Source of the DNA: Trichoplax adhaerens
Lineage: Eukaryota; Placozoa; Uniplacotomia; Trichoplacea; Trichoplacidae
Direction: 5' to 3'
Assembly: GCF_000150275.1 (NCBI RefSeq)
Contig: NW_002060945.1
Coordinates: 9,135,650-9,199,649 of the forward strand
Length of the DNA: 64,000 nucleotides
Position 1 is the first letter of the stretch. The number at the start of each line of letters is the position of its first letter. Shown piece by piece: positions 36,401 through 48,385 of this stretch. Under the pieces are notes generated by a model. It searched no databases. It was not told the origin of the DNA and saw only the letters and a program-made list of their open reading frames with translations. The translations under genes and the position numbers were made by a program.

Positions 36401-39400
36401 TTACTATAGAATAATCATTCCATGCTGTTGCTTAGTCAAAAGTAGAACGAGAGGAATTCAAATATACAAGGAATGCAAGTAGACACATAGGAAAGGTGCT
36501 AACATGAACTAGGACAGTTATATCATTAAAACTCATCCTGAACGGCAAGTAGTTGTCAAAAGAATTGACCATTCTACTATACTCTATTCTCCAATAAATG
36601 AACGATAATAATCTTGAATCTTCAAATAGACAGTTGCTTACAAGGGCTTCAATGAAATGACAGAATCCAGTCAACTTAAACAACTTCATATACATACTAC
36701 AGCACACAAATCATATTAATTTCCAATTCTGATTGCAGAATATAGTAGTACACTAAGCGTAAAACCTATCAAATTCCATCACTAGTTTCTTATGCTTGTT
36801 GAATACTTAATAAACACCTTAGTTCTATATTTTTACTTTATTCATTATCACCATTATCCTACAGTAACATCAAATGATGTCGTTACAATCAAGATTAAAA
36901 GCGAAATCAATCCCAAAGTAATTGAAAATAATATTGTCTCACTCGAAAATTATTTACACCTGCGCCATGGTACATTCTCCAATGTAACGTAAGTTTTGAA
37001 ACCTACAAAAAAATAAAAAATGTACATCAGGCATACCGTAAAGTATCCCAATCAAATTATAAAGTCACATTACACTCGTTGATGTTGAATGAACTAGAAA
37101 ATAAATTGCTAACAACTTAATGATTGCTTTTCAAGGATCAATGGCAATAATCTATCTTTCACAGTTAATCCAAATATAAGAAACGTGACAGCTACCATCG
37201 TGTTAGATGCTATTTGTAAGTCTTTCCATTAACTGTATCTTTGTAATCAAAAGTAACTCTGCATGTTGATTGTCACTTTTGAACACGAAAATAGTTCATC
37301 CTTTATCACTGTAATATGCATTACATTATTATAGCAATAGCCAAATATGTATGTGTAAATTAGTTATAAACGAGTAGTATCAAACAAGTGTTGTCAATTA
37401 CATCATTAAAAATACCATAATATAGTAATAAATTCATTCATTCATTTATGATGCACCCATATAACATCAATTGATTAACTTAGATCATGGAAATTCTCCA
37501 TTTAAAGCCATAATGGAACATTCGACAGAAACGCCGGTAATTCTACCCTGATTTAATTTAATATGATACATCAGTTGAAATTTGTTTGTATACCTAGGAA
37601 GAGGAGTAGTAGAAAAACTATGCTGATATATCGGATTAATGCGTTTCTAGATTGATGATGAAGACAACGATGAATTGCATATAACGCTTTTGATATGGAT
37701 CATGGTTGCTGTATTGGTTATTACAGCTCTAGTTAGCTTATTTGTATTCGTATTTAAGAAAGGGTAAGTTGCTGTACTTGATGTAAATTTGAAGCACTGC
37801 ATCGAACGCGTCGAAGAAATCACTTAATCAATACTATCGCACTTTATCAATCTCTTTACTTTAAAATGGGATTGTTCATAATAAACGTCCATGTCTATGA
37901 TAGTAAACCTGATAATAAAGAAGATATGGTTGGATTGCTTGCATCTGAATCTGATATCACAGATTACGAAGTAAGGGCTCAATGAATTATGTAAAATGGC
38001 ATTTATACTGTATTATCTGTCATTTTGTATTCACTTGGATTAATTTGCTTTATTTGCATTAAAGTTCCTTTAAATACATCTCTCAATTAGGATTTATGTC
38101 GCCAACATGTAGCATCAAAGAAATCTGAAATGGTTGATGGTGCATCTGGTAAAATTATTACTATTGGTGATGCTGAGCAAGTAACAGAAGGCCTAGATTC
38201 TGTTGCTACTAGCTGGTATGTGAAAATTGACAGCTAAGTTTTGAATAGCTGCATACTACATACCTATACCTTCATCAATAATACTTGTTGATATTTTATA
38301 GGAGCCATGAACCAGTTACGGCAGATATGGATATATCAACTTGCCACGTTGTTTTAGTAAGTAAACAAATATCATTAATGCTTGTTTATTTATTATATGA
38401 AACTATAGCCTATGAATATGGTATTAAGTAATGGAAAGTGATTCTGTATGTGAATAAAGTTATTCGTATTCTATTGTAGTCCTACATGGAAGATCATTTG
38501 AAAAATAAAGACCGCCTCATGAAAGAATGGGAGGTTTGTTATGACATTTGATTAGAGGCTTGTAATATTTCAAGTAATATTATAGTTATCAATGTGGATT
38601 TTAGTTTTTATGAAGGGATATATGAAGATATAAACTAGTATAATACATATTTAAGAATATGGTATATTTGAATACATTTGAATATTTATAACTTGAACTA
38701 TGATTCAGGCTTTGCTAAGGTACAAAGTTGATCGCAGTAGTGGTTTGGTTGCTTCAAGAGCCGTTAATATTCGATTAAACAGATACAGCGATACCTTTCC
38801 ATGTAAGTTCACGAATGATATTGGCGCCATATCATTCGAAATTATATTCAGCCTCTATCTACATTAAGTATTCATCTACTTTCCGCAGATGATCATAATC
38901 GCGTCGTTCTAACTACCAGTCCAACCAATGATAACGACTACATTAATGCAAGCTACATTGTAAGCAATCATTGTCACAAAATATCACGTTCTTGATTTTG
39001 TAAGTACGAATGTACGATGGCGTAGTAACTGCTGATAATATTTATTGAATAATATATTTCAATTAGTACGATCATAATCCAAGAAACCCAATGTACATAG
39101 CAACACAAGGGCCAATTCCAAATACTAAGGCTCACTTTTGGCAGGTTATTGAAAATAATTTTTGACGAATCAAAACTTAACTTGGCTTGAAAGAAAAAAA
39201 TTAAGTAAAATTATTAGCACTTACTGAGAATTTGTAACCGTTACGTATTACTATAGATGGTTTGGGAGCAAAAAATTGCCACTGTTGTGATGTTAGCCCG
39301 ATTAAAAGAAAATGATGTGGTAAATTAACGTAATTGATACCAAAAAAATGAAATCTTTATTTAACTGATACCAAATGATAGAGATTTCCCCTAGTTATTA

Positions 39401-40662
39401 TTGGTTTTATCACATAATTTATATATTTTTATTCGTCCTTTATTAGGCTGTTTGCGCTCTATATTGGCCAGAAAAGAAAGGAAAGGAGTGTTACGGTGAC
39501 TTTGAGGTATATTAGCATAGGGTATATCCAAAAAAGTAAAATCTGTATCTAAATCTTGGAATTTACTCTCGTTAAGGTTACTCTGGTTTCGGAGCATAAT
39601 TGGTGTGATGATTATGTTGTTAGAAACTTCTATTTAAGAAATATAAAGGTAAGTAAAGCAATATTCATGTTATATTTTATGTTATGGATATAATAAAGTG
39701 CGTTAAAGACAATGTACACGTTGTAGTATTCAGTAAAGAACATCTAACTAAAACTATTAAAAATTATGATACTTTCCTGTTTTACCCAATTAATAGAATC
39801 AAGAAACGCGTACAGTAACACAATTTCAGTATCTTTCGTGGCCTGATATGGGAATTCCTAAAGATACAAAAAATTTTTTAGAATTCCGCAGGTAAATTCT
39901 TGGTAACTTCTGTTTTATTCAATTATTTACTAGATATATCTGCAGTACATACTTTATTATTTTACCTAATATAAATAATGTTTGTCTACTGCTAAGTGCT
40001 TCTTACGCTTTATTTTAACTACTGATAATTATTCTACACAGGAAAATAAACAGATCGTACCATGGTCAAGGTTGTCCAGTTATTATTCATTGCAAGTAAG
40101 TTATTTAGAATGTAGTCACTCTTAATGTTGGAGATATTACTTTTGTAGTAACCAAAATAAACTAACATAAAAAATGGATTTTTCAACTTTGCAATGGATT
40201 GATTCTGTAGCGACGGAGCTGGGCGTGCTGGAACTTATATTCTAATTGATATGACATTAAAAAGATTATCTAAAGGTAGCTACGATCAAAACTAACTGCA
40301 AGCTATAACCTATTTCTATTATACAGATTTGTAATTAATGGATTTTATTAACGATGAGTGTGATTTAACATCTTTCTTAGGAACTAAAGAGATTGATATT
40401 GCAGCCACTATCGAACATCTAAGAGATCAGCGTATTTCAATGGTAAAAACCAAGGTCAGACTACATCTTCATATAACCTCGAAAATGTATCATGATGTTT
40501 GTTCAATCAAATTCTAGTACTGTATTTAAACTATTGTTGCCCTTAAATGCACTACGCTAATAATTACTTTTATTGGATATAAATATACAATAGGTCCAGT
40601 TTGAATTTGCGCTATCATCGATTGCAGAAGAAGTCAATGATATTCTTAATGCCTTGAAGTAA
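33454..40662 (+). CDS. PTPRN: Receptor protein tyrosine phosphatase of the IA-2/phogrin (PTPRN) family
   Basis: Exons: 33454-33517, 33805-33855, 34136-34672, 36865-36988, 37136-37215, 37484-37536, 37651-37763, 37904-37970, 38091-38215, 38302-38356, 38480-38533, 38709-38802, 38889-38959, 39067-39144, 39257-39319, 39447-39506, 39577-39648, 39797-39891, 40042-40095, 40211-40275, 40381-40454, 40594-40662. All phases match, giving 705 residues. The protein has a signal peptide ([16 protein letters not shown]), a Ser/Thr/Pro/Asn-rich stalk, then the family's membrane-proximal ectodomain ([20 protein letters not shown], about 220-295). One TM helix follows (about 312-336). The juxtamembrane region has the family words DLCRQH and DMDIST followed by [13 protein letters not shown]. 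The PTP domain (442-705) ends [12 protein letters not shown]. Landmarks: NRY at 465-467, WPD at 602-604, P-loop HCNDGAGRAG at 635-644, and a QFEFA Q-loop. In vertebrates IA-2 sits in dense-core vesicle membranes and controls hormone vesicle number; it is catalytically dead or nearly so. The P-loop Asp638 matches that family; the Asn and the Ala after Arg are departures. Confidence 0.95.
35117..35238. repeat. GTACTGGTACTGT-type microsatellite in intron 3 of the IA-2 gene
   Basis: About 120 bases made of TGTACTGGTACTGT and TATCGTACTGGTACTG units of 15-16 bases with point variation. It lies in the 2.2-kb intron between the stalk exon and the membrane-proximal ectodomain exon. Confidence 0.85.
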
Positions 40663-42356
40663 TGTGGCCCAATTATTCTATCATGATTTAACTGTAACTT
40701 GGGTCGTGTTCCATATAGTTATAGTTGTATTCATAACTGATTGCGGAGTACTACACTTGAGATTTGTATCGAAAAGTTCAGTATCTATGCCTATTAGTAA
40801 TATATAAATCATAAAATTATTAATGCACTTTTATTAGCGAAACAAATTCAATGAATAGATTACAATTTTGATAACAAGTATAAAATGAGCCTTGTTATCG
40901 TGTATTTTAAAAATTATTACCGCAATTAATAACCCTTCATTCGTTGCTCCTATCAAGTTAATTATTCATTAATTATCAATACCATTATAGAATTCAAATC
41001 CATGTTAGCATTACTTAGATGTGTCGTTCAGACAGAATCATCTAAATTTTTCGTCAATATAAGGTTAACCTCATTGGTTAAAATATATTCGAATTTGTTT
41101 AATCTATGTTACTGTAGCTACTTTTACACGAAAATGTAGCTATTATCATGAAATTTGCTCTAATGCGATATGATAAATAGTACGAGGCAAAATCTTATTC
41201 ATGCTATTATATAGAATTATGTTAGCTCGCTATCTATCCTGCTGATTAAAAATTCAAATCTATTCTGAAATGATATCTAAATAGATTAATATAGCGAAAT
41301 ATTATTTATTAGAATCGTAATTGTTACCGAAAATTAGGAACAAACATGACTACTGCCGTAGTTGCTAGTTTACTATTACTGAATGTTATTAACGTAACAT
41401 AACTTAGCTATTCTATAAAAAATGTCCTTAAAAATATAAATAATAACAATGAATGAGACTATAGAGGGTATAGTTGTAAGAAATAAAAAATCTGCAACTG
41501 CGTGCAAAGCTAATGCTCTTGTCTAAATTTGTCGTTTCAAAATTTCTTAAGCACGATTATTCACCAGTGGTTTGACCGGAAGTTTCTAAAAATGATTACT
41601 TATAAATTGCAGTATTGGTCATTTTTACATGAAAGTTGAAGTTAAATAATCACCGTACAATTGGCGCTTGGCGATCAAGAGACCTACTAGTTCCAGATAT
41701 AAGTTACTAAAGCGTGCAATACAGTATTCGGTAGGAGTCTAACTTTATCCGTATTCATATTTCTACAGTAGATCTCGTAATCGTTGCTCACCCACCCTTT
41801 TGAGTAAAACACTAATGCTACGCGAATTGCCAGTCAGTCAAGTGTCAATTTCAGATATTTCATTATAATCAATATTCCTGGAGGATTTTAAGTTGTGGTG
41901 ATTTCAGCAACAGTAGTAATGTGTTCTATCGGGCTCAAGTCCCTTCAAATTTTCGGAGTTAGCGAGTTGCAACCTTAAGAGTGAAAACTAAAACCCATTG
42001 CCTATCAATGTCAACCCTTGACGCAATGTCGATTTCAGCTATTACTCAATTGCATGTTCCCTTTTTCATGATTGATTTTAAACTATAAAATGTTTCATTC
42101 ATTTAAACTTGCAAGTTGCAGCCATCTCTGATCGCGACCGCCGTCCATTGGACTGGTTCAGGGCACACTTCACAGTGTACAGTATACAGTACTGTAGCTC
42201 AATGTACAGTACACTGTACTGTAAGTCACAGTACTGTACCAGCCGCAGCCCAGCACGCTGACGGCCAGATCTCAGCTCTGCTGTCTTGGAGATTTCAGCA
42301 CCAGGTGAACGATTTTTTGAGAAGAATTTTTGTCCAATTGATCCAATTTTCAAGGA
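40663..42356. other. Intergenic region between the IA-2 gene and WDR12
   Basis: AT-rich without exons in the first 1.3 kb. The last 250 bases, just before the WDR12 start, are richer in G and C and include a palindromic CAGTACTGTAC tract (42171-42240, separate entry). A promoter for WDR12 presumably lies here. Confidence 0.5.
42171..42240. repeat. Palindromic CAGTACTGTAC-rich tract upstream of WDR12
   Basis: Repeats ACAGTGTACAGT, ACAGTACTGTA, TACAGTACACTGTACTGTA and ACAGTACTGTAC within 70 bases, each close to its own reverse complement. It ends about 115 bases before the WDR12 ATG. The same vocabulary is seen at 11542-11620, upstream of another gene. Confidence 0.7.
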
Positions 42357-45300
42357 ATGGAATTGGAAAATGATAAAACTTCTAGCAAGCAGCTGCAGAT
42401 CCGACTTGTAGCTTTAAACAAACGGTATGCGAACTACGTATCATAGGTAACAATATCCAATAAAATTCCTCTATCTAGCTGTGAAACATCATGATGCTTT
42501 TCGTCATCAGCTCAGCACCTTGTAGTACTACTGTATAGTGTAGTATGCTTCATTGCAATTCAGGATACATACTGTTTTACGTTATATCTTAGAAGAATAG
42601 TCGGTAGTTGTTGGCCAAACTATCTAGTATCTTGCAAGTCTACCATCAAATCATAGCTATGTATTATGTTGTTTTAGCTTTGATACATCAGGGAATCTAT
42701 TATCTCTACCAAGCCGGTTTGGATGCGACGAACTGAGTGAAACGGTCCACACCTTGTTATCTGCAAGTAAGTTTATACTAGCAGTTCCTTCATGATTCAT
42801 TTATTGACAGTGAAGTAAATAACTTACTATTCAATAGTATAACTCATATTGTAGTTGTAGTAAAGGCTGCATACTCATGCTGTAATAGCATTAGTAACTA
42901 TTATTTAAAATTACAATTCGTTCTCGTATCAATACGGTCCTAAATTCGTTGGATATAAGTAATGTGCATTTGGAATAAACTATAGACTATTCCATCAGTG
43001 GTAAACTAACGGTATACATTTCTAATTTTTCTTATCAGATGACATCGAGATACCTGCAAGTGTTCAATTTGATTTTGCAATCAATAATGATCTATTAAGA
43101 GATTCACTCGAAGGATATGTTACATCTAAGAATCTATCCACGGTGAATTGATACAGTAGTCAAAATTATGATAAAACTTTATTCATAAATGGTCATTAAT
43201 TTAACGGTAATTGTATATACATGTAACCGGATGCAAATGAAATGTAGCATTAGTGCTACGTAAGCAAGAGAGTATTAATCACTGCTAATCTGAATGCAAT
43301 GCAGTTTGTGCATATTGCTATAAATGGATTAATCTATGAGTGGGCCAAATCGTGCCAGAAATTTATTCTTCTTTTAACATGTTGTAAATATGACCCATAG
43401 GAAAGTGTTATTGAAGTTGTCTACTTTCAAAAAGAACCTCCGCCAGATTTTTTAAATACTATCCTCCATAGCGACTGGATTAAAAGCGTCAGAAGTAAAG
43501 ATGATTGGTAAGTCTGCGATAATTTTAAATAAAACTTTTTTCTACACAAAAGAAATGGAACAGTTTGTCGTATGGCAACAATTGCTGACTACGAGGAATT
43601 TTTATTTGATCTTAAAGTTGTAGACGATAAAAACGGATAAATTTTCTTAGGAATAGTATAAACAATTATGATACATCCGCTGTCAATTGTTATTGTTTCT
43701 ATTAGCAAAATTATTGTAATGCAGAAAAATTTCTTAAACTTATAAGTATATGGTCATAATGCTTAACAAAGGTCACTTCTTAATTTTAAATAACATTGCT
43801 TTATAATCAGTATTCTAGCTGGCTCCCTAGATGGTACAGCTAGAATTTGGAATATGGCAGGTACCAAACTGACCTTATAATTATATACTGTATTAGTAAA
43901 GGGTCTCTACCTCATAAACTTTCATATCAAGCCCAGTCTGCCTCTAAAAATTGTCCGCATCTTTGATATAATCACATTTTTGTACGATATATTATAAAGG
44001 TGAAGAATATGCTATATTTAAAGGCCATGAATCTTATGTTAATGGTGTTGAATGGATCTCTAAAGGTAGCAAAACCTATCTCTCAATTATCTTATTCTCT
44101 ACCGGAAATGTATCATTTGTTGCTTTGGATTTACCCTAAGGTTTGTTATTTAGATAATAATCATGCCACCATAGTGACGGCTTCGCAAGATGGCACCCTA
44201 CGTTTATGGGAGGTATGAGAACTCACGATGTGCTAGAAATTATGATCAGTATTTTGTTGCTTTAAATTATTATCTACACTAAAATGATAAAATTGTTATC
44301 ACCATTTAGTGGGCAATAGGAACTAAATCCGTGGAGTGTTTGTGTGAATGCAAAGGTCATACACAAGCTGTCAATGCGGTTACTGTTAATCAATCGAAAA
44401 CAAAGGTTTGCAAATCAATGTTTTCTCATTTCGAAAGTTAACCGATGGTAAATGGTAGTAATGTTCTATATTTATTCAGATATGTAGCGTATCTTCAGAT
44501 AAAATGATCAAAATTTGGTCAACAGGTTGGTACAGCAATGTGTAGTGAATTTATTTTATCCTGATATCTGAGAAGACTGTAATGCTATCGTTGTATTTTA
44601 AATTTGAAGATTGTTCCCGGAAAGATGACGACACAACACACCCAATACATAAAAAGATGAAAACAAATCAAGGTCTACAGAAAGCTGTCGATAAGGTACA
44701 TGACATCGTATAATTTATCATGTCTCTTAAATTTTATTTGTTTTAAATCACTATACTGATGATTTATTTTAATTGAAGCTCCCCGACATCACTCTTTCGG
44801 GGCATACTGATGGTATTGATGCTGTAGTTTGGCCGAAAGAAGCTGAAATTATTACTGCTGGATGGGATCATCGAATCAAAATATGGGATACTGAAGTCGG
44901 CGTCAACAAATCCGATATTAATGTAAATAAAGTAGTTAAAGGTATTACATGTTCACCATTTCAGGACCTCATAGCTGCCGGAAGCTTCGACGAAGGAATA
45001 ATTAGACTATATGATCCTCGAGTAGTTGGTAAATATCTGATTTGAAGCTTACATTAAATAATTATGGTACCTCAAGGTCTGTTGACACTATTTAATAGAT
45101 CAAACGGTCCTGAAGCTGACTTTAAAGTCCCATAAAAATATCGTTAGTTCACTTTGTTGGTCGACAACTGATGAACAACAGTTGGTATCTGGATCTTTTG
45201 ATAACACTGTTAAGCTTTGGGACATTAGATGGTACTGTAATTACCGTATCGAACGATAATGGACGCTATAGCAAGAATTTTGTAGTTACTAAAATAATAT

Positions 45301-45615
45301 ATTTTGTTTGTTACTTATTAGCAACCTAGCTCCGTTATATTCAATAGAGGGCCATGAAGACAAAGTACTTGCAGTCGATTGGTCAGAGCCACAGGTTACA
45401 AAAGACTTATTTAATACACCTACTTACAATCAATGCCACACAAGATTGCAGTTAACCTTTTGGCAAATGTCTATACTAGATATAAAATTAATTAATTGTG
45501 CATAATCTTTATTTCTCTTAGTAATCACTTTTTTGTTCATTTTTAGTATATCGTTAGTGGAGGAGCTGACAACAGAATACAGATTTATCAAAGAGAAGTT
45601 GCACAGAGATCGTAA
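42357..45615 (+). CDS. WDR12: WDR12/Ytm1 ribosome biogenesis WD-repeat protein
   Basis: Exons: 42357-42424, 42678-42766, 43039-43142, 43401-43507, 43811-43860, 44000-44065, 44154-44212, 44310-44405, 44480-44525, 44610-44695, 44779-45028, 45099-45231, 45322-45394, 45547-45615. Phases match throughout, giving 431 residues, close to the roughly 420 of animal WDR12. An N-terminal NLE (ubiquitin-like) domain covers about residues 12-100 (LQIRLVALNKR, SVQFDFAINNDLLRDSL, SVIEVVYFQKEPPPDFL). A seven-bladed WD40 propeller follows (AGSLDGTARIW, TASQDGTLRLWE, SSDKMIKIW, TAGWDHRIKIWD, GSFDNTVKLWDIR, SGGADNRIQIY). A charged insert at 229-257 (CSRKDDDTTHPIHKKMK) sits where the human protein has its basic linker. 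The terminal words GHEDKVLAVDW and SGGADN are family hallmarks. WDR12 joins PES1 and BOP1 in the nucleolar PeBoW complex needed for 28S/5.8S rRNA maturation; its NLE domain is the docking site for the AAA protein Midasin/Rea1. Confidence 0.95.
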
Positions 45616-45968
45616 TACTGTAATATCGTAATAAAATATTTTTAATTAATTACAAGGACTATTCATGTGCTGTGTTGGATTGTCTCGTTCTCATTTCCTC
45701 CAATATATATATACGTGTATGTATATGCATGATATAAATTAGTGACACTATGCAGCGTATTTAAATGTAAATGGTGATTGAATTTAGAACGCTACTTATT
45801 ATTAGGCATAAAAGTTGATCGCTTTTAATAGTAATATGAATTTTATCTAAAATCTATTTACATGAGTATCGTCAATATTGAGGCAGTAATAGCGAAGAGA
45901 TTCTTTACTACTAACAAATGCTATAATCGACGTTTAATATCAGTTTCTCCTCGGTTATCATCCGTGTG

Positions 45969-47787
45969 CTATAATTTTTTAAATTTCCCTTGCAAAAATA
46001 CCCTAGGAACAGAAAGATTTTCCTTTTTATTGACAGTTTGTCGGTATACATATTCGCACGTTACGACTTCGAATCCCTCGCCGATGAACAGTTTACGAGT
46101 TGCCTCTGGAATAAAAAATTAGTTTATGAATCACGGCAAAATACTATAATACGAATAAATTGTAAATCATCCTTTTTACATTTTATTTATAACTGAAGTA
46201 GTGTCGAATATGCTGAATCAATCGAGATTCAATTTAAAACTTTGGTTCCCATCATCATTACAGTAATGTGTATGAAAAGCATATCATCACTGTTGCTAAT
46301 CTTTACCTTCAGAAAAAAAGTAAGCCATCGTACCATCTTGCCTGACGTAAAAGTTGTCATCTATTTTATGTCCACGAGAGAATCTTAGCATAGCGTGATC
46401 ATAAATTCCGTAATCGCGAAATAGCAAAGTTCCCCCAGTTGCCATGACCTGTACAAGTTTATATTATATATATAGGTTATATACATTATGACTATATTGA
46501 CGCCGACTTAAATAGTATAGTATCTAGGAATTAACGCTACAGTAGAGCTTCGATGTAAGTTAGTAGTGAGTAGATTCTACAAGATCGACTTAAGAAATTA
46601 CTTAAATATAAATTATAACTCATTTTTAAAGTTTAAATAGTTATGTTGAAGTATTGTATGTACTGTACTCATTTCATTCTTAGAAGAACAATACCTTGCC
46701 GATATTAGCAATAGCTGCACTCATTTTTTGTGGTGTAATAGCTGACAAGACAAAAATCAATGTAGCGATATTGATAGTAGCAGCTGGAATTGACAGCGTC
46801 AAATCATCGCAAGTGATGTCGCATACAAAGGCATGGCATTTTGCTTCATCATACAATCTATTGCTCTGATAAAGATAGTAAGTCGAAATTGTTTTTCATC
46901 ATAATAAATATACGGGTATGTCAAGAGCCATTTAGTTACCGTTAGTATACCGGTACTGAGCAACTTAATAGAGGATATCAATGCAATTATTTCTCAATTG
47001 CAATTGTTTGTTAACTGTAGCAAAATTGGACACTAAAATAGTTCACTTACCTTTACAAAATCAATTGCCCGAGGTGAGAAATCGCAAGCGTAAATATAGA
47101 GTTGGCATCCTTCTTCAATCAAAGGAAAAACAGCATTACCAACGCCACAACCTACTTCCAGCATGTAACGTTTGGAGCTTACATTGCTGTTTTTATTATC
47201 CTATAACATTTAAGATTATTGTAAGAGTGTGGTTACTGGGAAAATGATTGAATGATTAGTTCGTACTATCTCCGAGTACAGAGGTCGTAATTTTAAAGAT
47301 GCTTGCATACTACAGTACATCTTTATACTAGTAGATAACAGATGTTGCATCAACTTCATATTAATCAGACTGCTAAAAAGATTTGTATTTTAATGAAATT
47401 CTGCAGCTATCCAATGTGTTGCACGTTTTGCAAAATTTTGCGCCAATTAAAATAGCATGATCTTGATTGAATCTGCTTGTGTGTGTATACTCGCATGTAG
47501 GTGTATTATTTAAGATCTGATTGACAGTTGATCAAAGTACGGCGAGTTCAATTAGTTCATACCTCGGAGCAGAGTTCTTTAAATTCTCGAGTTGTCCAGT
47601 GCCTATCTTTAAAAAATTTTGTAGTATTTCTTTTGTAAAAGAGATCCCAATTTTTTTTAGCTTCTTTTTCTAATTTTTGTCGTTTGAAAGGTGTCAATAA
47701 GACGGTATCCATTGCTAATTGACTGCTCTCTTCTTCAGTTAATTCCCTAACATTATGGGTCGTCAATTGCACATCGTCGTCCATCAT
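45969..47787 (-). CDS. METTL6: METTL6, tRNA N3-methylcytidine (m3C32) methyltransferase
   Basis: Exons from high to low coordinate: 47787-47563, 47200-47051, 46865-46695, 46448-46307, 46105-45969; 274 residues, matching the length of animal METTL6. The N-terminal signature KNWDLFYKRNTTKFFKDRHW (residues 45-64) is diagnostic of the METTL2/6/8 and Trm140 group. The SAM-binding motif I is LEVGCGVGNAVFP (89-101), followed by YACDFSPRAIDFVK. Later motifs are TLIFVLSAITPQKM, LLFRDYGIYDHAMLRF and FYVRQDGTMAYFFSE. The C-terminus reads EYVYRQTVNKKENLSVPRVF, as in METTL6. The enzyme methylates C32 in the anticodon loop of serine tRNAs, acting with seryl-tRNA synthetase. The gene converges on WDR12, with 353 bases between the two stop codons, so the 3' UTRs may nearly meet or overlap. 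The start has two consecutive ATG codons; the first is taken. Confidence 0.95.
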
Positions 47788-48342
47788 CACGACAATGATT
47801 ATGTGTTTCTTATAATTATTGGTAATACAATATTACGATTATCACACACAGTTTAGCATAACAGCGCCCACTTGGATCAAATTACAAGAATCTCGTTGTC
47901 CAGTAATTAACCTTGTCGATTAATAGCACGGAATGCAGTCGAGCTAGCAATGAGAGCTGCTTGAAAATTGCTTGCAAATAAATATCCAGTAGTCGTCTTT
48001 TTAATGGTGAAGCGTTTGCTTCCTACGATACAAATGATCGTCTACTGAGAGCACGGTAGAATCCTCAAGGAATTGAGTAGATAAAAGAATCATAGAATGG
48101 GTAAGATATCTATTGCTTTATATTACATCTATCCACTTTTGCTAGGAGGTAGAATCGAAGTTATTTCCTATCAATAACACAGCTCACTAGCAGCCAACTT
48201 GAAATGCATCCATTGCTGTCGATGGCCAAGATGGACGGACATTCATCAAGCTGCGTGCTGTTGCCAGGATTCGGAATCAATGGGAGTACAGACGGTATCA
48301 CGTGCCCTATGATTGCTATAATTTCTTTGTCAACCACGGTCA

Positions 48343-48385
48343 GGTCTAGAGACCGTTATAGAGACCCTTAGAGGGTGGGTCTCTA
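48343..48385. repeat. 12-bp palindrome plus 9-bp-arm hairpin
   Basis: GGTCTAGAGACC (48343-48354) is a perfect palindrome. Immediately after it, TAGAGACCC (48359-48367) and GGGTCTCTA (48377-48385) are perfect inverted arms around a 9-base loop. The AGAGACC word occurs in both. Confidence 0.75.

Noticed and set aside
39391-39597. 68-codon minus-strand frame
   Set aside because: It is the antisense shadow of IA-2 exons 16 and 17, which are conserved on the plus strand.
43572-43640. 22-residue open frame (MATIADYEEFLFDLKVVDDK...) inside WDR12 intron 4
   Set aside because: The flanking exons join correctly without it, and it ends in a stop that would truncate WDR12.
45862-46196. Plus-strand frames of 86 and 68 codons
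   Set aside because: They lie antisense to the last METTL6 exon, whose minus-strand reading matches the family.
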